Counted from the first letter of the stretch, positions 45,174-54,247 are shown. The stretch: DNA of 64,000 nucleotides from Armatimonadota bacterium (GCA_016125185.1 WGMG01000006.1:1922001-1986000); one strand, 5' to 3'. Translations and numbers: made by a program. Notes: generated by a model from the sequence alone, not told the origin.

Positions 45174-46337
45174 ATGAGACTTGTCGAAGTTAAGTTGGAA
45201 GAACCGAGAATCGAGAATCACTCAACGACGCGGTTCGATCTCACGATTGTCGTCCCAACGCTCAACGAAGCCAAAAACATACCGATCCTTTACGCATCGC
45301 TGGAGCGAGTGCTAACCGGCCTCAAGTGGGAACTCGTCATCGTCGATGATAATTCGAAGGATGATTCACCGGCGCTGATGGTCGATATGGCCAACCGCCA
45401 CGACAACTTTCGCTTTATTCGCCGGTTCGGACGAAGCGGACTCTCGACCGCGTGCGCCGAAGGCATGATGACGGCGGCTTCGCCGATCATCGCCGTCATG
45501 GACGCCGACGGTCAGCACGACGAAACGAAGCTGATGGAAATGTTCCGAATCCTCGATTCGGATCAAGCTGACGTCGTCGTCGGAAGCCGATTTGCCGAAG
45601 GCGCCGACCTCACCTCGTTTACCAATTTCCGAACGAAGCTGAGTCTGTGGAGCAACGTCATGGCCCAAAAGTGGTTTCAAGTGCCGCTGAAGGACTCGAT
45701 GGGCAACTTCTTCATGCTCAAACGACCGGTCATCGAAGCCGCCGCCCCGAACCTTTGCGGCCGCGGTCAGAAGCTGTTGTTCGACATCCTACTCGTAAGC
45801 CCGGATAGCTTGCGGGTGGCCGAAGTGCCGATCGTCTTCGGCGAGCGCGAGCACGGCGAGAGCAAGCTGAGCCACATTGCCGCAATCGACTTTGGACTTC
45901 AGATCCTCGACCGAAAAATCGGAAAGTTCCTGCCCACGAAGATTCTGGTCGACATGACAATGATCGTGGCTGCAACCGTTCTCACCACCATCCTCATTTG
46001 GACCGTCATGAAGCTGGCCTTTATGGCGACGGGGACCTTCCCCTACGCGCCGACGCTGGTGCCGTTCGCATCGATTCCGGCTGTAGTTATCGCCTTTTAC
46101 GCTCAGCAAATGGTGATCCCAAAGCGGAAGCGAAGCAAAGGAGCTAACCAGGTCAAAGACTTTCTCTACTTCCTTGCCATCAACCTGCCGTTCATCGTCC
46201 TCGCGATGTGGGTCACGGCTGGTGTGGTTCAGGTCGGTGATCCGAGATTGAGGAACCTCTTCGGCGCATCGCTGGTTGCTAACATCGGTATCATCGTAGC
46301 AACGAGCTGGCGACGCGAAGTTATTTCTAAGCGCTAA
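45174..46337 (+). CDS. DPM1-like family 2 glycosyltransferase with membrane tail
   Basis: 387 residues. The GT-A domain (about 20-240) has LTIVVPTLNEAKNIPILYASLERVL, IVDDNSKDDSP, AVMDADGQHDETKL (metal-binding DxD-like) and FGEREHGESKLS, the pattern of polyprenol-phosphate mannosyl- or glucosyltransferases. Three or four membrane segments follow (about 263-290, 300-318, 335-360 and 365-382). Such enzymes charge a lipid carrier that feeds membrane glycosyltransferases like the polytopic proteins at 46380 and 57947. The gap to the next gene is 42 bp, so they are likely an operon. Confidence 0.87.
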   Translation: MRLVEVKLEEPRIENHSTTRFDLTIVVPTLNEAKNIPILYASLERVLTGLKWELVIVDDNSKDDSPALMVDMANRHDNFRFIRRFGRSGLSTACAEGMMTAASPIIAVMDADGQHDETKLMEMFRILDSDQADVVVGSRFAEGADLTSFTNFRTKLSLWSNVMAQKWFQVPLKDSMGNFFMLKRPVIEAAAPNLCGRGQKLLFDILLVSPDSLRVAEVPIVFGEREHGESKLSHIAAIDFGLQILDRKIGKFLPTKILVDMTMIVAATVLTTILIWTVMKLAFMATGTFPYAPTLVPFASIPAVVIAFYAQQMVIPKRKRSKGANQVKDFLYFLAINLPFIVLAMWVTAGVVQVGDPRLRNLFGASLVANIGIIVATSWRREVISKR

Positions 46338-46379
46338 GATCAAGTTCGGCGCCGTTGCCGAACACCCTTTGTAGGGAAC

Positions 46380-47927
46380 ATGGAATCGGCTGACGGCAAA
46401 CCAAACGAATTTAGTAAGCAGAGCGGCGCTCTGTTTTGGATCATGCATCTCATTGCGATGGTCCCGATCCTAATCGTCAAGAACCTCCCCTTTTCGGATT
46501 ATTCCGACCACTTGTCGCGGATCGCCATTTTGCTTCGGGACAGGCAGTCACCGCTCTTCCCGTCGATGTACCATACGAACTTCTATTTTCGTCCGTACCT
46601 CGGGTTTGATGTGCCCGCCTGGCTACTGGCCCACGTGCTCAGCTTCGATCTCACCGGCAAGGTCTTCTACCTATTGGCGCTGACCCTATGGAACTTTGGC
46701 CTGTTTCGTCTGGCCAAGTCGAGAGGCGGATCGGGAATCGCCGGATGTCTTCCGGTGCTGTTGACGTACAACATGGTCACGATCCAGGGCTTCTTGCCGT
46801 ATCTGGCCGGCATGGCGCTGGTTCCGTGGTACCTGATCGCCTTTTCAAAGAAGGGGCCACTGGTCAAGTCCCTGCCCTTCCTGATCCTGTTCCCCCTCCT
46901 GATTTTCGCCTCGCACCAGTTGGCGCTTCTCCTCTTCATCATGGGAGCCTTTTGCTTCCTCTTCGATTCAGAAGGCACGAAGCAAAGCCGACGGGCTCAA
47001 GGCATCCAGATCGGATTGCTGCTCGTTTTGAACCTCGTCTATTTCAAGCTGGCAAAGTTTGGCGGCACGTCCCAATCGATCGAGTTCGGCGGCATCGAGG
47101 CAAAAGCCCACAACCTTTCCGAAGCCTTTCTGACCGGGTCACTTCGACTTGATTACCTCTTTGTCGGCCTGGTCTCTATCGTCGTGGTCGTTCTTCTGGT
47201 CCGAAAAACGTTCGCACTCAACCGGCTGGCCATCGCGCTCCTCGTCATTCCCTTCCTCGCTTTCGCCGTAGCGCCGATCAAGCTCGGTCTCGCAGAGAAT
47301 TTTGACTACCGTTTCGTGCTCTTTGGGCTCTGCCTCGCCTTCGCCGTCCTCACACCGCAGATCAAGTCCAAGAAGGATTTCTCGCTCGTGGCCGCAGCCC
47401 TGGTGACCCTTGCCCTGTTCCGATCCGGCTACGTTGGCAAAGGCTTCTTGGTCGCCAATGAGCGTCTGGAAGAGGCGCGAATCGCCATGAAGAATCTGCC
47501 CGGTACCCCGGCGCTGATCGTCTCCACCATCGGCGAACATAGCCAGTGGCAACCCAGCCAATGGAAGCCCATGCCCTATTCGGTCGCTAACTACGCCCCC
47601 ATAGATCGAACGGCCTACGTCAACACTATTTTCCAAGAACCGTCGATGATGACCATCACGTTTGGCGACATCGGGCGCGCTTTCGATTACGTTGGTCGAC
47701 ACGATGGACGAGCCACGCCGGAAGGTATTTGGTCATTGCTGAATGACGCTGGCACCCGAGTTCAGCAAGTCTTCCGTCAAGAACATCCTCCCGTCCAATT
47801 CTATGCGATCATCGTTTCTTCCGACCTCGAGCCCCTCCCAAAAATCGATGACCCAACCTACCGAGAAGTCGTCCATGGATCGTATTTTTCAATCTATGAA
47901 CTACCCACTCAGGTGATGAGATTCTAA
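46380..47927 (+). CDS. Polytopic membrane protein, glycosyltransferase-like
   Basis: 515 residues with about ten membrane spans. The first luminal loop reads LPFSDYSDHLSRIAIL, where the acidic residues resemble the catalytic loop of GT-C enzymes, followed by YFRPYLGFDVPAWLLAH. It could receive the lipid-linked sugar made by the upstream DPM1-like enzyme. This is inferred from neighbourhood and topology only; sequence identity to a named family is not evident to me. The C-terminal 90 residues are soluble. Confidence 0.6.
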   Translation: MESADGKPNEFSKQSGALFWIMHLIAMVPILIVKNLPFSDYSDHLSRIAILLRDRQSPLFPSMYHTNFYFRPYLGFDVPAWLLAHVLSFDLTGKVFYLLALTLWNFGLFRLAKSRGGSGIAGCLPVLLTYNMVTIQGFLPYLAGMALVPWYLIAFSKKGPLVKSLPFLILFPLLIFASHQLALLLFIMGAFCFLFDSEGTKQSRRAQGIQIGLLLVLNLVYFKLAKFGGTSQSIEFGGIEAKAHNLSEAFLTGSLRLDYLFVGLVSIVVVVLLVRKTFALNRLAIALLVIPFLAFAVAPIKLGLAENFDYRFVLFGLCLAFAVLTPQIKSKKDFSLVAAALVTLALFRSGYVGKGFLVANERLEEARIAMKNLPGTPALIVSTIGEHSQWQPSQWKPMPYSVANYAPIDRTAYVNTIFQEPSMMTITFGDIGRAFDYVGRHDGRATPEGIWSLLNDAGTRVQQVFRQEHPPVQFYAIIVSSDLEPLPKIDDPTYREVVHGSYFSIYELPTQVMRF

Positions 47928-47984
47928 AGTCCCATTGGTTTTGAAATTTTGGGATCAGTCGTCCGTCGTAGTTAGTGAAAGCAA

Positions 47985-49622
47985 ATGAAAAGCCTTCGCT
48001 ACCTTACAATTGGAGCCCTTGCCTTGTGCGCAGTATTTGCAATGGCTCAAGATTCTGGCCTTGGTAGAGGCCAGGGTGGCGGCGGCGGACGCGATAGGGG
48101 CCCCGGTCACTCTCGAGATTCCTCCCCACCTTCCCGAAGCCAAGATCGTTCGTCACCTCCAAGCGATAACGGTGGTTCGCGTGATCGTGGGCGCAGTTCC
48201 GACCCTGGACGAAGCTCCGATCCTGGCCGCTCGCGTGACCAAGGACCAAGTCGCGATCGCGGCAATCCCCCCACCCGAGACAATGGTCCGTCCAAAGACC
48301 AGGGCCCATCTCGCGACCGGAGCAATCCTCCGACGAGAGACAACGGCCCATCGCGGGATCAGGGACCAAGCCGAGATCGAAGCAATCCTCCGACGAGAGA
48401 CAATGGCCCATCGCGAGATCAGGGACCAAGCCGAGATCGAAGCAATCCGCCGACGCGGGACAACGGACCGTCGCGGGATCAGGGACCAAGCCGAGATCGA
48501 AGCAATCCGCCGACGCGAGACAACGGACCGTCGCGTGATCGCGGCGACAGCCGAGACAATGGCCCGTCGCGAGACAATGGCAACCAAGACGGCGGACTCG
48601 GGCGCGGTCGCGACCGAAACCAGGGAGGCGGCAACTCCAATGGTCCGTCGCGAGACCGCGGCAACTCAGGCGATAGCCGAAGTAGTGGCGACAGCCGAAG
48701 CAGCGGCGGCAGCCGAGACCGAGGCAATAGCCGAGATGGCAATCCTTGGGGCAACGACCGTCGATCTTCCGACCCAGGAACCGGACGTTCACGTGGCGGC
48801 AACGGCTCGGACGCCGGACGACGCGAACCCAATCAGTCTTCCCGAAGCGGCTCGGTGAACTACCACTCGAATACGAATATCACGGTCAACGTCGATAGTC
48901 GCAGTTCGCATCGATCACCGAACTATCGCGGCGTGATCAACCCGAATTCGATGGAATTCAAGGCTCTTCGCCAAGATTTCCCGCGCCAGTATAACGGCCT
49001 GTACTACAACGGCTGGCGAACCGGTTATTACCACTACAACCAGCACTGGAACGACAACTACTTCTGGTACCCGCACTACTGCTCGACCCCATTCTTTGGC
49101 GTTGACTTCGTGATCTCACCGTGGTACTCCTACTCGTTCCTGCCGGGCTATCTGACATGCGACCACATCATCGTTTCGAACTATCGTGGGTATTGGGGTT
49201 GGAACGTCGGATTCGTCTACATCAACGACAGCCACAGCAGTTACTATCAGCGAAATCAGGATCTGGATTACGCACTCGACGACCTTCAAGATGGCTTCGA
49301 GAAGCGCGACTTCAGGGCTCTAGAGAGAGTGATCCCTGACGATGGCCGCGTAGCGATCTTCCGAGATGGCCGATACGACTACTCGATCAGCGCCGATGAC
49401 TTCGACGACCTGATCCACGACCTTTCGAGCAATGCCGATACCGACCGGTATCGCATCCTCGAGACGCGCACCTCACGCGACTCGGCTCGAATCTCGGCCG
49501 TGCATGAGTACACCGACCAGTGGGGCAACCGCCAGCGCGTTTACCACTCGATCTACCTCCAGGAAGAGCACGGTCGAATGGTGATCCGAGAGTTCGGAAC
49601 TTCGGACTACCGAGTCTGGTAA
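47985..49622 (+). CDS. Secreted repeat protein, NPPTRDNGPSRDQGPSRDRS type
   Basis: 545 residues. A signal peptide (about 1-22) is followed by a 260-residue low-complexity region of Arg, Ser, Asp, Gly and Pro, with near-perfect 20-residue repeats at about 94-195. The C-terminal half is globular: NPNSMEFKALRQDFPRQYNG, then an aromatic stretch (YYHYNQHWNDNYFWYPHYC) and a helical-beta end (DQWGNRQRVYHSIYLQEEHGRMVIREFG). The region may be an extended charged stalk. No family recognised. It ends at a strong terminator shared with amt. Confidence 0.72.
   Translation: MKSLRYLTIGALALCAVFAMAQDSGLGRGQGGGGGRDRGPGHSRDSSPPSRSQDRSSPPSDNGGSRDRGRSSDPGRSSDPGRSRDQGPSRDRGNPPTRDNGPSKDQGPSRDRSNPPTRDNGPSRDQGPSRDRSNPPTRDNGPSRDQGPSRDRSNPPTRDNGPSRDQGPSRDRSNPPTRDNGPSRDRGDSRDNGPSRDNGNQDGGLGRGRDRNQGGGNSNGPSRDRGNSGDSRSSGDSRSSGGSRDRGNSRDGNPWGNDRRSSDPGTGRSRGGNGSDAGRREPNQSSRSGSVNYHSNTNITVNVDSRSSHRSPNYRGVINPNSMEFKALRQDFPRQYNGLYYNGWRTGYYHYNQHWNDNYFWYPHYCSTPFFGVDFVISPWYSYSFLPGYLTCDHIIVSNYRGYWGWNVGFVYINDSHSSYYQRNQDLDYALDDLQDGFEKRDFRALERVIPDDGRVAIFRDGRYDYSISADDFDDLIHDLSSNADTDRYRILETRTSRDSARISAVHEYTDQWGNRQRVYHSIYLQEEHGRMVIREFGTSDYRVW
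48264..48540 (+). repeat. 60 bp in-frame tandem repeats
   Basis: Units start at 48264, 48324, 48384, 48444 and 48504, each coding one 20-residue unit; the last is partial and diverges. Length is a multiple of three, so copy-number change would keep the frame. Confidence 0.9.
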
Positions 49623-49644
49623 ATCCTTCTCACCGCTCAGACAA

Positions 49645-49681
49645 AAAAAGAACCCGGCCCATTCGGACCGGGTCTTTTTTA
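49645..49681. terminator. Bidirectional terminator between the repeat protein and amt
   Basis: ACCCGG (49653-49658) pairs with CCGGGT (49669-49674), flanked by AAAAAAAG on the left and CTTTTTTAT on the right. It therefore has a T tract in both directions, as needed by the convergent genes. Confidence 0.88.
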
Positions 49682-49694
49682 TGTGGCTATGGAG

Positions 49695-51074
49695 TTAGTG
49701 CAGAACTGCCGGTTCGAGGCTGTCGATACCGGTCTGAACTTCGGAAGCGGCCGGAGCAACCAGCGGATCCTTCGGCGTGGGGATGACGTAGCCAAGCTCT
49801 CCGTGGTAGGCAAGGTCGAGGCCCTTGATCTCGGACTTCTCGCTGCTTCGCAGTCGCGTGAACTTGTTGACGATGACCGCCAGCAGGTACGAACCGCCGC
49901 CCGCAAAGACGATGGTCGCCACGATGGCGATGCACTGGACGAGGATCAGGTGGCCGCGTCCGCCCTGGAGCGAACCCTCGACGGCCGAGTTGACCGTCGC
50001 AGTGGCAAAGACGCCGGTGAGGATCGCGCCGAGGGTTCCGCCGATGCCGTGTACGCCGACCACGTCGAGTGCGTCGTCGATCTTCATCTTGTGCTTGAGC
50101 TCGATGGCGAAATTACAGACGACGCCAGCGGCAAGGCCGATGAGGATGGAAGACGAGAGGCTAACGAAACCAGCCGCCGGAGTGATGGCGACCAGGCCAG
50201 CCACGAGGCCGCTCGCGCCGCCAATCGCGGTGGCTTTGCCCTTCGGACTTCGGATCATTTCCATGATCATCCAAGCGAGCATTCCCGCCGCGGCGGCGAG
50301 GTGAGTCGTGAGGAACGCGTTGACGGCGACCTTATCGATAGCCAATGCCGATCCGGCGTTGAAGCCAAACCAACCAAACCAGAGCATGCCCGCGCCGAGC
50401 AGAACCAACGTGATGTTGTTCGGCTTCGTCTCAACCGAAGTTCGAGGCCCGATGAAGGCGGCCAGAGCCAGAGCCGAAACACCGCTGGCGAGGTGGACGA
50501 CGGTGCCGCCGGCAAAGTCGAGGGCGCCCATCTTGCACAGCCAGCCATCTGGGTTCCAGACCCAACAAGCGATCGGCGTGTAGATCACGATGGACCAAAT
50601 GATCATGAACGTGAGATAAGCCTTGAAGCGCACGCGCTCGGCGATCGCACCGGAGATGAGAGCCGGAGTGATGATCGCAAACTTCATCTGGAAGAGCATG
50701 AAGAGCGCGGCGGGGATGGTCTGCGTTCCGTATGGCGTGTCAATGGAAATGTTACGGCCAAGGATGTAGTCGAAGCCACCAATGAAGCCGTTGGTTGTTT
50801 TGCCAAAGGCGAACGTGTAGCCAACCAGCACCCAAATGAGGCTGATGACGCCCATCATCGCTAGGCTAAGGAGCATGGTGTTCAAAACGTTCTTCTTTTG
50901 CACCATGCCGCCGTAGAAGAGGGCGAGAGCAGGGGTCATGAACAAGACCATCGCGGTGGCGACGATCATCCACGCACTGTTAGCTGAATCGACTTTTGGC
51001 GCGGCATCTTGTGCGTGCGCCGCTGTCGCAAGGACGAAAGGTAATAAACTAGGAAGAACCTTTTTGAGACTCAT
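49695..51074 (-). CDS. amt: Ammonium transporter (Amt family)
   Basis: 459 residues from ATG 51074 (GAGG upstream; the TTG three codons earlier is rejected). It has a cleavable signal peptide ending AHA and eleven predicted spans. Landmarks are FMTPALALFYGGMVQKKNVLNTM, DFAGGTVVHLASGVSALALA and DALDVVGVHGIGGTLGAILTG, with the pore His and Phe residues in the expected blocks. It takes up ammonium. No glnK/PII gene is adjacent. The upstream 130 bp carries a CTTAATC/GATTAAG palindrome that could be an operator. Confidence 0.93.
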   Translation of the reverse strand: MSLKKVLPSLLPFVLATAAHAQDAAPKVDSANSAWMIVATAMVLFMTPALALFYGGMVQKKNVLNTMLLSLAMMGVISLIWVLVGYTFAFGKTTNGFIGGFDYILGRNISIDTPYGTQTIPAALFMLFQMKFAIITPALISGAIAERVRFKAYLTFMIIWSIVIYTPIACWVWNPDGWLCKMGALDFAGGTVVHLASGVSALALAAFIGPRTSVETKPNNITLVLLGAGMLWFGWFGFNAGSALAIDKVAVNAFLTTHLAAAAGMLAWMIMEMIRSPKGKATAIGGASGLVAGLVAITPAAGFVSLSSSILIGLAAGVVCNFAIELKHKMKIDDALDVVGVHGIGGTLGAILTGVFATATVNSAVEGSLQGGRGHLILVQCIAIVATIVFAGGGSYLLAVIVNKFTRLRSSEKSEIKGLDLAYHGELGYVIPTPKDPLVAPAASEVQTGIDSLEPAVLH

Positions 51075-51133
51075 TGACGACAATCCTCATTTCCCAAGCC
51101 TCGTCGCCGGAACGCTATCGCATCGTCGCGATG

Positions 51134-51154
51134 CTTAATCTTACTATGATTAAG
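51134..51154. promoter_or_regulatory. Candidate operator palindrome between amt and a small membrane gene
   Basis: CTTAATC (51134-51140) and GATTAAG (51148-51154) form a perfect 7 bp inverted repeat with a seven-base spacer. It lies 60 bp upstream of amt and 50 bp upstream of the divergent gene at 51205, embedded in AT-rich promoter-like sequence. A nitrogen-regulatory binding site is a guess. Confidence 0.4.
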
Positions 51155-51204
51155 GTTAAAACTGCTCCCGTTGTAAACAAATTTCTAGTATTTAGACTTA
51201 AAAA

Positions 51205-51549
51205 GTGAAGTGGTTGGGTATTTTTGTCATTTTCTTCGGAGCGATGCTCTTTGTGAGCCTGACCGCGTTCGAAGGAACGCTTCCGCTGGTTCAATTTGTG
51301 GACAAAGAGGATGTGGTTTCGACTCCCATGCGAACCGTTTTGCCCCCCGGAACGACGTTTGTGAAGGGCACTGGGACAGACGGCGCGAAGTTCGTCGATA
51401 TTCACTCGGAGGCGTCAAAGTACATCTCCGTTCCCCGGTATCTCGGGTTGGCCAAGCTGGGTGCGTTGGCCTTGTGCCTTCTCGGCGCGATCGGCTTTGG
51501 CTTCGAGCGGTGGCGCGAGAAGACCAAAAAGATTTACGGTTCCGAATAG
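51205..51549 (+). CDS. Small membrane protein of unknown function
   Basis: 114 residues from GTG 51205. It has two membrane segments at about 3-22 and 82-102, with a soluble middle part of about 55 residues (FVDKEDVVSTPMRTVLPPGTTFVKGTG) and a basic C-terminus. The topology places the middle outside. It diverges from amt and may share the palindrome above. No family recognised. Confidence 0.6.
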   Translation: MKWLGIFVIFFGAMLFVSLTAFEGTLPLVQFVDKEDVVSTPMRTVLPPGTTFVKGTGTDGAKFVDIHSEASKYISVPRYLGLAKLGALALCLLGAIGFGFERWREKTKKIYGSE

Positions 51550-51595
51550 CAAGATCGAAGAAGACTTCCGGCCTCCGATTTGCTATCATCATCGC

Positions 51596-51931
51596 ATGAC
51601 GATTTTCGTGTTGCTGATGCTCGACGACGACATTTGGCAGACCTTCTCCGAGGAAGAGCAAGGGCAGTGGATTCAGAAGTATCGCGAGTTCGCAAAGTCC
51701 TTCGACGACCGAATCGTGAAGGCTGATCCCATCAACTCGGTCGGACGCTATCTCTCGGTCGAGAACGGGGAGATTCAAGAAGAAGTCGTCGATTTTGCCG
51801 GTGACCCCGACCACATCACCGGCTATTTCATCTACCAGGCCGAAGGTTGGGACGAGGCGGTCGAGATCGCCAAACGCTGTCCAACTCTTGAATACGGCGG
51901 CAGAATCGAACTGCGAAAGGTAGGGCACTGA
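51596..51931 (+). CDS. YCII-related domain protein
   Basis: 111 residues from the ATG at 51596, 45 codons inside a longer open frame that overlaps the previous gene. The YCII/DGPF pattern is clear: MTIFVLLMLDDDIWQTFSEEEQGQWIQKYREFAKSF, GRYLSVENGEIQEEVVDFAGDPDHITGYFIYQAEGWDEAVEIAKRCP, then EYGGRIELRKVGH. Such proteins are small alpha-beta dimers, often near ECF sigma genes. The function is unknown. The stop overlaps the next start by one base (TGATG). Confidence 0.85.
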   Translation: MTIFVLLMLDDDIWQTFSEEEQGQWIQKYREFAKSFDDRIVKADPINSVGRYLSVENGEIQEEVVDFAGDPDHITGYFIYQAEGWDEAVEIAKRCPTLEYGGRIELRKVGH

Positions 51932-53124
51932 TGGCCGATCTCGCCAAACTGCGCGCGTACCTCTCCCATCGACAGGGCCTGCTCGGGTTCACGAAAGAGA
52001 CGAATCGCGAAGTTCTCGCACGCACCGGCTGGGCGCGAAGCGTGGGCGGACACAACATTTACCTCACGCTGTTTGCCCGCAACGGGTCGAACAAAGCCCA
52101 AGCCGAGGCGGACGCCAAGGCGATGGAGATTTACGAGTTTGCCAGTGCTCGGGGGTGTACCTATTTCCTTCCTCGCGATCATTTTCAGGTGGGCATCAAG
52201 GCTGGGCAAGGGTTTAACGACGCTTCGGCGATTCGGACGGCGAAGAACAAGCTCGGATTTACAGACGAAAACCTGGCCGACCTCAAGGCCGGGATTCTGG
52301 GCGCTCTGAAGGGTGGCGCGCTCGACACGAACGGCCTCAAGAAGGCACTCGGCGATCTCGTCATGAACTTTGGCGAAGTGGGAAAGAAGGTTGGGCAAAC
52401 CACGAGCCTTTCGCTCGGATTGCTGAGCCTACAGGCCGAGGGTCGCATCCGACGCGTACCGATCGATTGGCGTTTGGAGGCCCAAACCTATGCTTATCAG
52501 CTTTTCGAGGACGGTCCTCATGTCGGTGATTCGTACCCGAAGGACGAGGCGTACCGCGACTTGGCCGAGTTGTATTGGAGTTGGGTCGGCATGGCGTCGC
52601 TGGCTCATTTTCAATGGTTCAGCGGGCTTGGAGTGGGAGTCTCCAAGGAAGCTACGAAGAACCTTGGGCTGGTTCCCTTCGAAGATACCGACCTGCTGAT
52701 CCGCGAGCACGATCTCGACGACTATCGGAATTTCGAAGCGCCTAGCCAGCCAATCTACCGACTCATTTCGACGTTGGACGGGCTCTTTCTCCATCGCCGA
52801 GAGATTCACGGATTCCTCGATGCCACCGACCTCGAACGTCAGGTGCCGTTGGAGAAGGGGGCGGGAAGCCTGCTGAAAGCCCAAGACCTTTACAATCAGG
52901 CGATCATCGACCGTGGGCGCATCGTCGGGCTGTGGGAATACGAAGTTTCGTCGACCTCGCTGGTCTATGCGCTTTTCGTGCCCATGAACGGCGAATTGGA
53001 AGCAGAAATTAAGCGAACCGAGGCTTTCATTCGCGAAGAATTAGGCGATTTCCGCAGCTTTAGTTTGGACTCGCCGAAGTCGCGACAATCGTCAATCGAT
53101 GGCCTCCGCGCGATGTCAAAATAA
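51931..53124 (+). CDS. Winged-helix DNA-binding protein, AlkZ-like
   Basis: 397 residues. The layout, with an N-terminal helical half and a C-terminal part ending RGRIVGLWEYEVSSTSLVYALFVPMN, resembles the HTH_42/AlkZ-like glycosylase superfamily. A tandem winged-helix pattern is suggested by KLRAYLSHRQGLLGFTKETNREVLARTGW and KKALGDLVMNFGEVGKKVGQTTSLSLGLLSLQAEGRIRRVPID. The catalytic residues of AlkZ (a Q-x-Q/D pair) are not obvious, so base-excision activity is uncertain. It is translationally linked to the YCII gene. Confidence 0.62.
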   Translation: MADLAKLRAYLSHRQGLLGFTKETNREVLARTGWARSVGGHNIYLTLFARNGSNKAQAEADAKAMEIYEFASARGCTYFLPRDHFQVGIKAGQGFNDASAIRTAKNKLGFTDENLADLKAGILGALKGGALDTNGLKKALGDLVMNFGEVGKKVGQTTSLSLGLLSLQAEGRIRRVPIDWRLEAQTYAYQLFEDGPHVGDSYPKDEAYRDLAELYWSWVGMASLAHFQWFSGLGVGVSKEATKNLGLVPFEDTDLLIREHDLDDYRNFEAPSQPIYRLISTLDGLFLHRREIHGFLDATDLERQVPLEKGAGSLLKAQDLYNQAIIDRGRIVGLWEYEVSSTSLVYALFVPMNGELEAEIKRTEAFIREELGDFRSFSLDSPKSRQSSIDGLRAMSK

Positions 53125-53593
53125 CCAAGTGTTACTAGAAACGGTTAAGGACGTTTCGATCATCATCGGCGGGGCCATCGCCTTCCTCACTCTCTGGCAG
53201 GGCTTGGTTCAATACGCCCGCCAAAACCACGCGATTCGAGCCGCTCAGTTCATCGATCTTCGGCGTCGATTCCTTGAGGAAAAGTCTTTCCAAACCATCC
53301 TCACCCACATCCACCGCGACTGCTCCAAGCTGAAGGACGTCACCCGGCAGGAGCGGCGCAACCTCGTCGGATTCCTGGAAGAGATCGCCCTCATGGTCAA
53401 CTCCGGCCTTGTTCGACCCGAGGTCGCCCACTACATGTTCGGCTACTACGTACTCCTCATCGCCGATTGCGAGCCGTTTTGGGACGGCCTGGAGCGAGAC
53501 AGCGACTATTGGGCCGTCTTTCGCGCCTTTGCGGCGAGAATGCGAACCATGTCAGTCAGTCAGGATATGAAGTCGGGTCGGATCAAGATTTAG
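53099..53593 (+). CDS. Membrane-anchored DUF4760-like protein
   Basis: 164 residues. It has one N-terminal membrane segment (VSIIIGGAIAFLTLWQGLVQYA) and a helical cytoplasmic part (AAQFIDLRRRFLEEKSFQTILTHIHRDCSKLKDV, then FLEEIALMVNSGLVRPEVAHYMFGYYVLLIADCEPFW), a layout seen in DUF4760-type proteins. The start at 53099 overlaps the previous gene by 26 bp; GTG 53129 is an alternative. Function unknown. The stop overlaps the convergent MmcQ gene by 11 bp. Confidence 0.6.
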   Translation: MASARCQNNQVLLETVKDVSIIIGGAIAFLTLWQGLVQYARQNHAIRAAQFIDLRRRFLEEKSFQTILTHIHRDCSKLKDVTRQERRNLVGFLEEIALMVNSGLVRPEVAHYMFGYYVLLIADCEPFWDGLERDSDYWAVFRAFAARMRTMSVSQDMKSGRIKI

Positions 53594-53915
53594 GCTGACG
53601 ACGATACTTGATCTTGTTCGGCGCGACGTTCCAGGAAATCTGGATCAGCTCCCTGGCCAGGTCCGGCGAGAGGATTTCTAGGTGGGCGTGAACCGCCGGG
53701 TAGCCGTTGAAATGCGGTGTCGTATAGACCACATCGGGGTGCGTGGCCATCAGCCGGTCATAGCTATCCCAGTCGACGTGGATGCACAGCAGTTCCCATT
53801 TCTTCAGCCAGAACATGCCCCTTTCGCCCCGGTTGACGCCGGGACCGCCCTTTCCGACCACCTCGGTAGTGTCGGGAAGTTCGAGAGCCAATTTCACAAA
53901 GTCGTCGTAGGTCAT
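53583..53915 (-). CDS. MmcQ/YjbR family protein, paralogue 1
   Basis: 110 residues from the ATG at 53915 that overlaps the upstream stop (ATGA). MTYDDFVKLALELPDTTEV opens the family, then FWLKKWELLCIHVDWDSYDRLMATHPDVVYTTPHFNGYPAVHAHLEILSPDLARELIQISWNVAPNK, with the conserved tail. The family is a cystatin-like fold of unknown function, often linked to DNA binding. It is paralogous to the gene just upstream. Confidence 0.82.
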   Translation of the reverse strand: MTYDDFVKLALELPDTTEVVGKGGPGVNRGERGMFWLKKWELLCIHVDWDSYDRLMATHPDVVYTTPHFNGYPAVHAHLEILSPDLARELIQISWNVAPNKIKYRRQPKS

Positions 53916-54247
53916 GCGCTGGTCGGGGGAAGGCTTTTTGCCGCCTTCGGGGCGTCGGTCCACGAGAGTTCGACGACCTCCCGCGCGAGGCTCGGCGAGA
54001 GTCCATCCAGGCGGACCAAGAACGCCGGATAACCTTCATAATGCGACGTCTTGAAAATCTGATCGGGATGAGCGGCCAAGAGCCGGTCGTGGTTCTCCCA
54101 ATCCAGCTTGACGGCGACGGTGTCGCCTTCCTCTTTCAGGCGGAGCATGAATTTGCCTTTGCGTTTCAGGCTCGGCGTGCGCCACGAAGTGCTTTCTTCG
54201 ACCCCGTCGAATTCTAGACCGATCGCCACCAATTCATCGAATGTCAT
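53912..54247 (-). CDS. MmcQ/YjbR family protein, paralogue 2
   Basis: 111 residues. FDELVAIGLEFDGVEESTSWRTPSLKRKGKFMLRL then VKLDWENHDRLLAAHPDQIFKTSHYEGYPAFLVRLDGLSPSLAREVVELSW matches the first paralogue across the full length. It overlaps paralogue 1 by four bases and the small membrane gene at 54244 by four, so three genes form one coupled leftward unit. Confidence 0.82.
   Translation of the reverse strand: MTFDELVAIGLEFDGVEESTSWRTPSLKRKGKFMLRLKEEGDTVAVKLDWENHDRLLAAHPDQIFKTSHYEGYPAFLVRLDGLSPSLAREVVELSWTDAPKAAKSLPPTSA

Noticed and set aside
48004-48858. Open frames on both strands through the repeat region
   Set aside because: The 60 bp repeat unit is a multiple of three and lacks stops in several frames, so long frames follow from the repeat itself; only the frame with a signal peptide and globular end is credible.
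49683-50864. 393-codon plus-strand open frame opposite amt
   Set aside because: It is the antisense of a clear 11-span ammonium transporter and has a low-complexity charged translation with no domain.
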